A stretch of 64,000 bases of DNA. Source: Dioscorea cayenensis subsp. rotundata. Lineage: Eukaryota > Streptophyta > Magnoliopsida > Dioscoreales > Dioscoreaceae. Position numbers and translations under genes: made by a program. The DNA lies in NCBI RefSeq assembly GCF_009730915.1, contig NC_052495.1, positions 62,001 through 126,000 on the forward strand. Direction: 5' to 3'. Position 1 is the first letter of the stretch. Every line of letters begins with the position of its first letter. Positions 63,346 through 64,000 of the stretch are shown here, one piece after another. The notes below the pieces were generated by a model. That model was not told the origin of the DNA and did not search any database. It was given only the letters and a program-made list of their open reading frames with translations.

Positions 63346-63459
63346 CCCTTTATAATTGGTCCCCTAAAAATCTTAATAGTTATGGATGGTTCTTATTTAA
63401 AGAATATTAATAATTGTCCCTAATCTTTCCTACCATTCAATCCTTTGTTCTTTACCTTC

Positions 63460-63550
63460 CATTATATATATATATATATATATATTCACATCTCTTAATT
63501 ATTTTCCAAAAAAGTCATTAATGTCTCAATATATATATATATATATATTT
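63460..63550. repeat. Paired (TA)n tracts
   Basis: Two TA dinucleotide tracts (about 63463-63485 and 63530-63549) downstream of the promoter-like block, with AT-rich sequence and no ORF to the window end. Confidence 0.85.
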
Positions 63551-64000
63551 TGTTAATTATGCGAATATTTAGCATTCTTTTGAATATTCAATTTGATATG
63601 ACATTTTATTCGGTGTTATCTACTGGTTTTGAATGAATCATTTTAAAATTTTATTATTAGCAATTTAACATGAGAGGCATTAAAACAAGTTGAGAGACTA
63701 TTTAAGTAAATGTAAGTCTTTATCAATCAAGTTAAATCTTTTATCATATTGGGTAATCATATGTACCATATAGGTTATCAAAACTTTTTGTTGTTATCTT
63801 CTTATCATTTGACTATTTTTTGTGCTAATGTTTGCATCCACTAAAGTTACCATTAGAGTTTTTATAACCCTTTTTAAGCACATGCAAAAACTAAAGATTG
63901 ATTTTTTTAGGGTTTAGTGGAATTACTTTTTCCACAGTAAAATGCATGTAACTTTTTTGAGAAGGTGTTCAAAGAATGCATTTTTGTTACTATATTTTCC

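Overview
This 64-kb window is nuclear DNA of a flowering plant. It is AT-rich, its genes have many short GT-AG introns, and it carries long (TA)n and (AAT)n tracts and plant transposon families. Chloroplast, phytohormone and UV-B genes confirm the plant source. The species cannot be fixed from sequence alone; the protein flavour and AT-rich, TA-rich intergenic DNA would suit a non-grass monocot such as a yam, but that is a weak guess.

Layout, left to right. (1) 99-5612 (+): 3' part of a TopBP1/MEI1-like multi-BRCT gene, cut by the window edge, with two introns of the minor U12 class. (2) 6785-11152 (+): complete NADK2-type chloroplast NAD kinase. (3) 15451-16647 (+): ACC oxidase, the ethylene-forming enzyme. 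(4) 17810-19162 (-): intronless PHT4;6-like anion transporter. (5) 20334-23058 (+): SRT2-type sirtuin, divergent from gene 4. (6) 23334-31439 (-): HRD1-like ERAD ubiquitin ligase that appears broken. A 451-bp TRIM retrotransposon with a perfect 5-bp target-site duplication sits inside a coding exon, and the >5-kb first intron holds a LINE tail, a Tourist-like MITE, a Mutator-like MITE, a tRNA-derived SINE and a small orphan ORF. (7) 32327-33079 (+): PsbP-domain thylakoid lumen protein, divergent from gene 6. (8) 33657-36547 (-): USP-domain receptor-like cytoplasmic kinase. (9) 36548-44369: gene-poor DNA with a hAT-like MITE and simple repeats. (10) 44370-45249 (-): TCHQD-class glutathione S-transferase, followed by a repeat cluster. 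(11) 49447-60393 (+): UV-B photoreceptor UVR8, whose 5.5-kb intron 7 carries decayed copia and gypsy fragments. (12) 60394-64000: no gene seen, but a dense promoter-like block near 63.1-63.3 kb.

The genes do not form a pathway. The set MEI1-like, ACC oxidase and TCHQD recalls the Arabidopsis At1g77290-At1g77330 neighbourhood (from memory), so the window may be an old conserved block stretched by transposons. Exon joins were checked by reading phase. For NADK2, ACO, SRT2, the kinase, TCHQD, UVR8 and the PsbP gene the spliced lengths are whole numbers of codons with a single terminal stop. No new defence or enzymatic system was seen. The most unusual items are the two U12 introns in one gene, the TRIM-interrupted HRD1-like gene, the stop-free intron of the PsbP gene and the degenerate phosphatase-like domain of NADK2.
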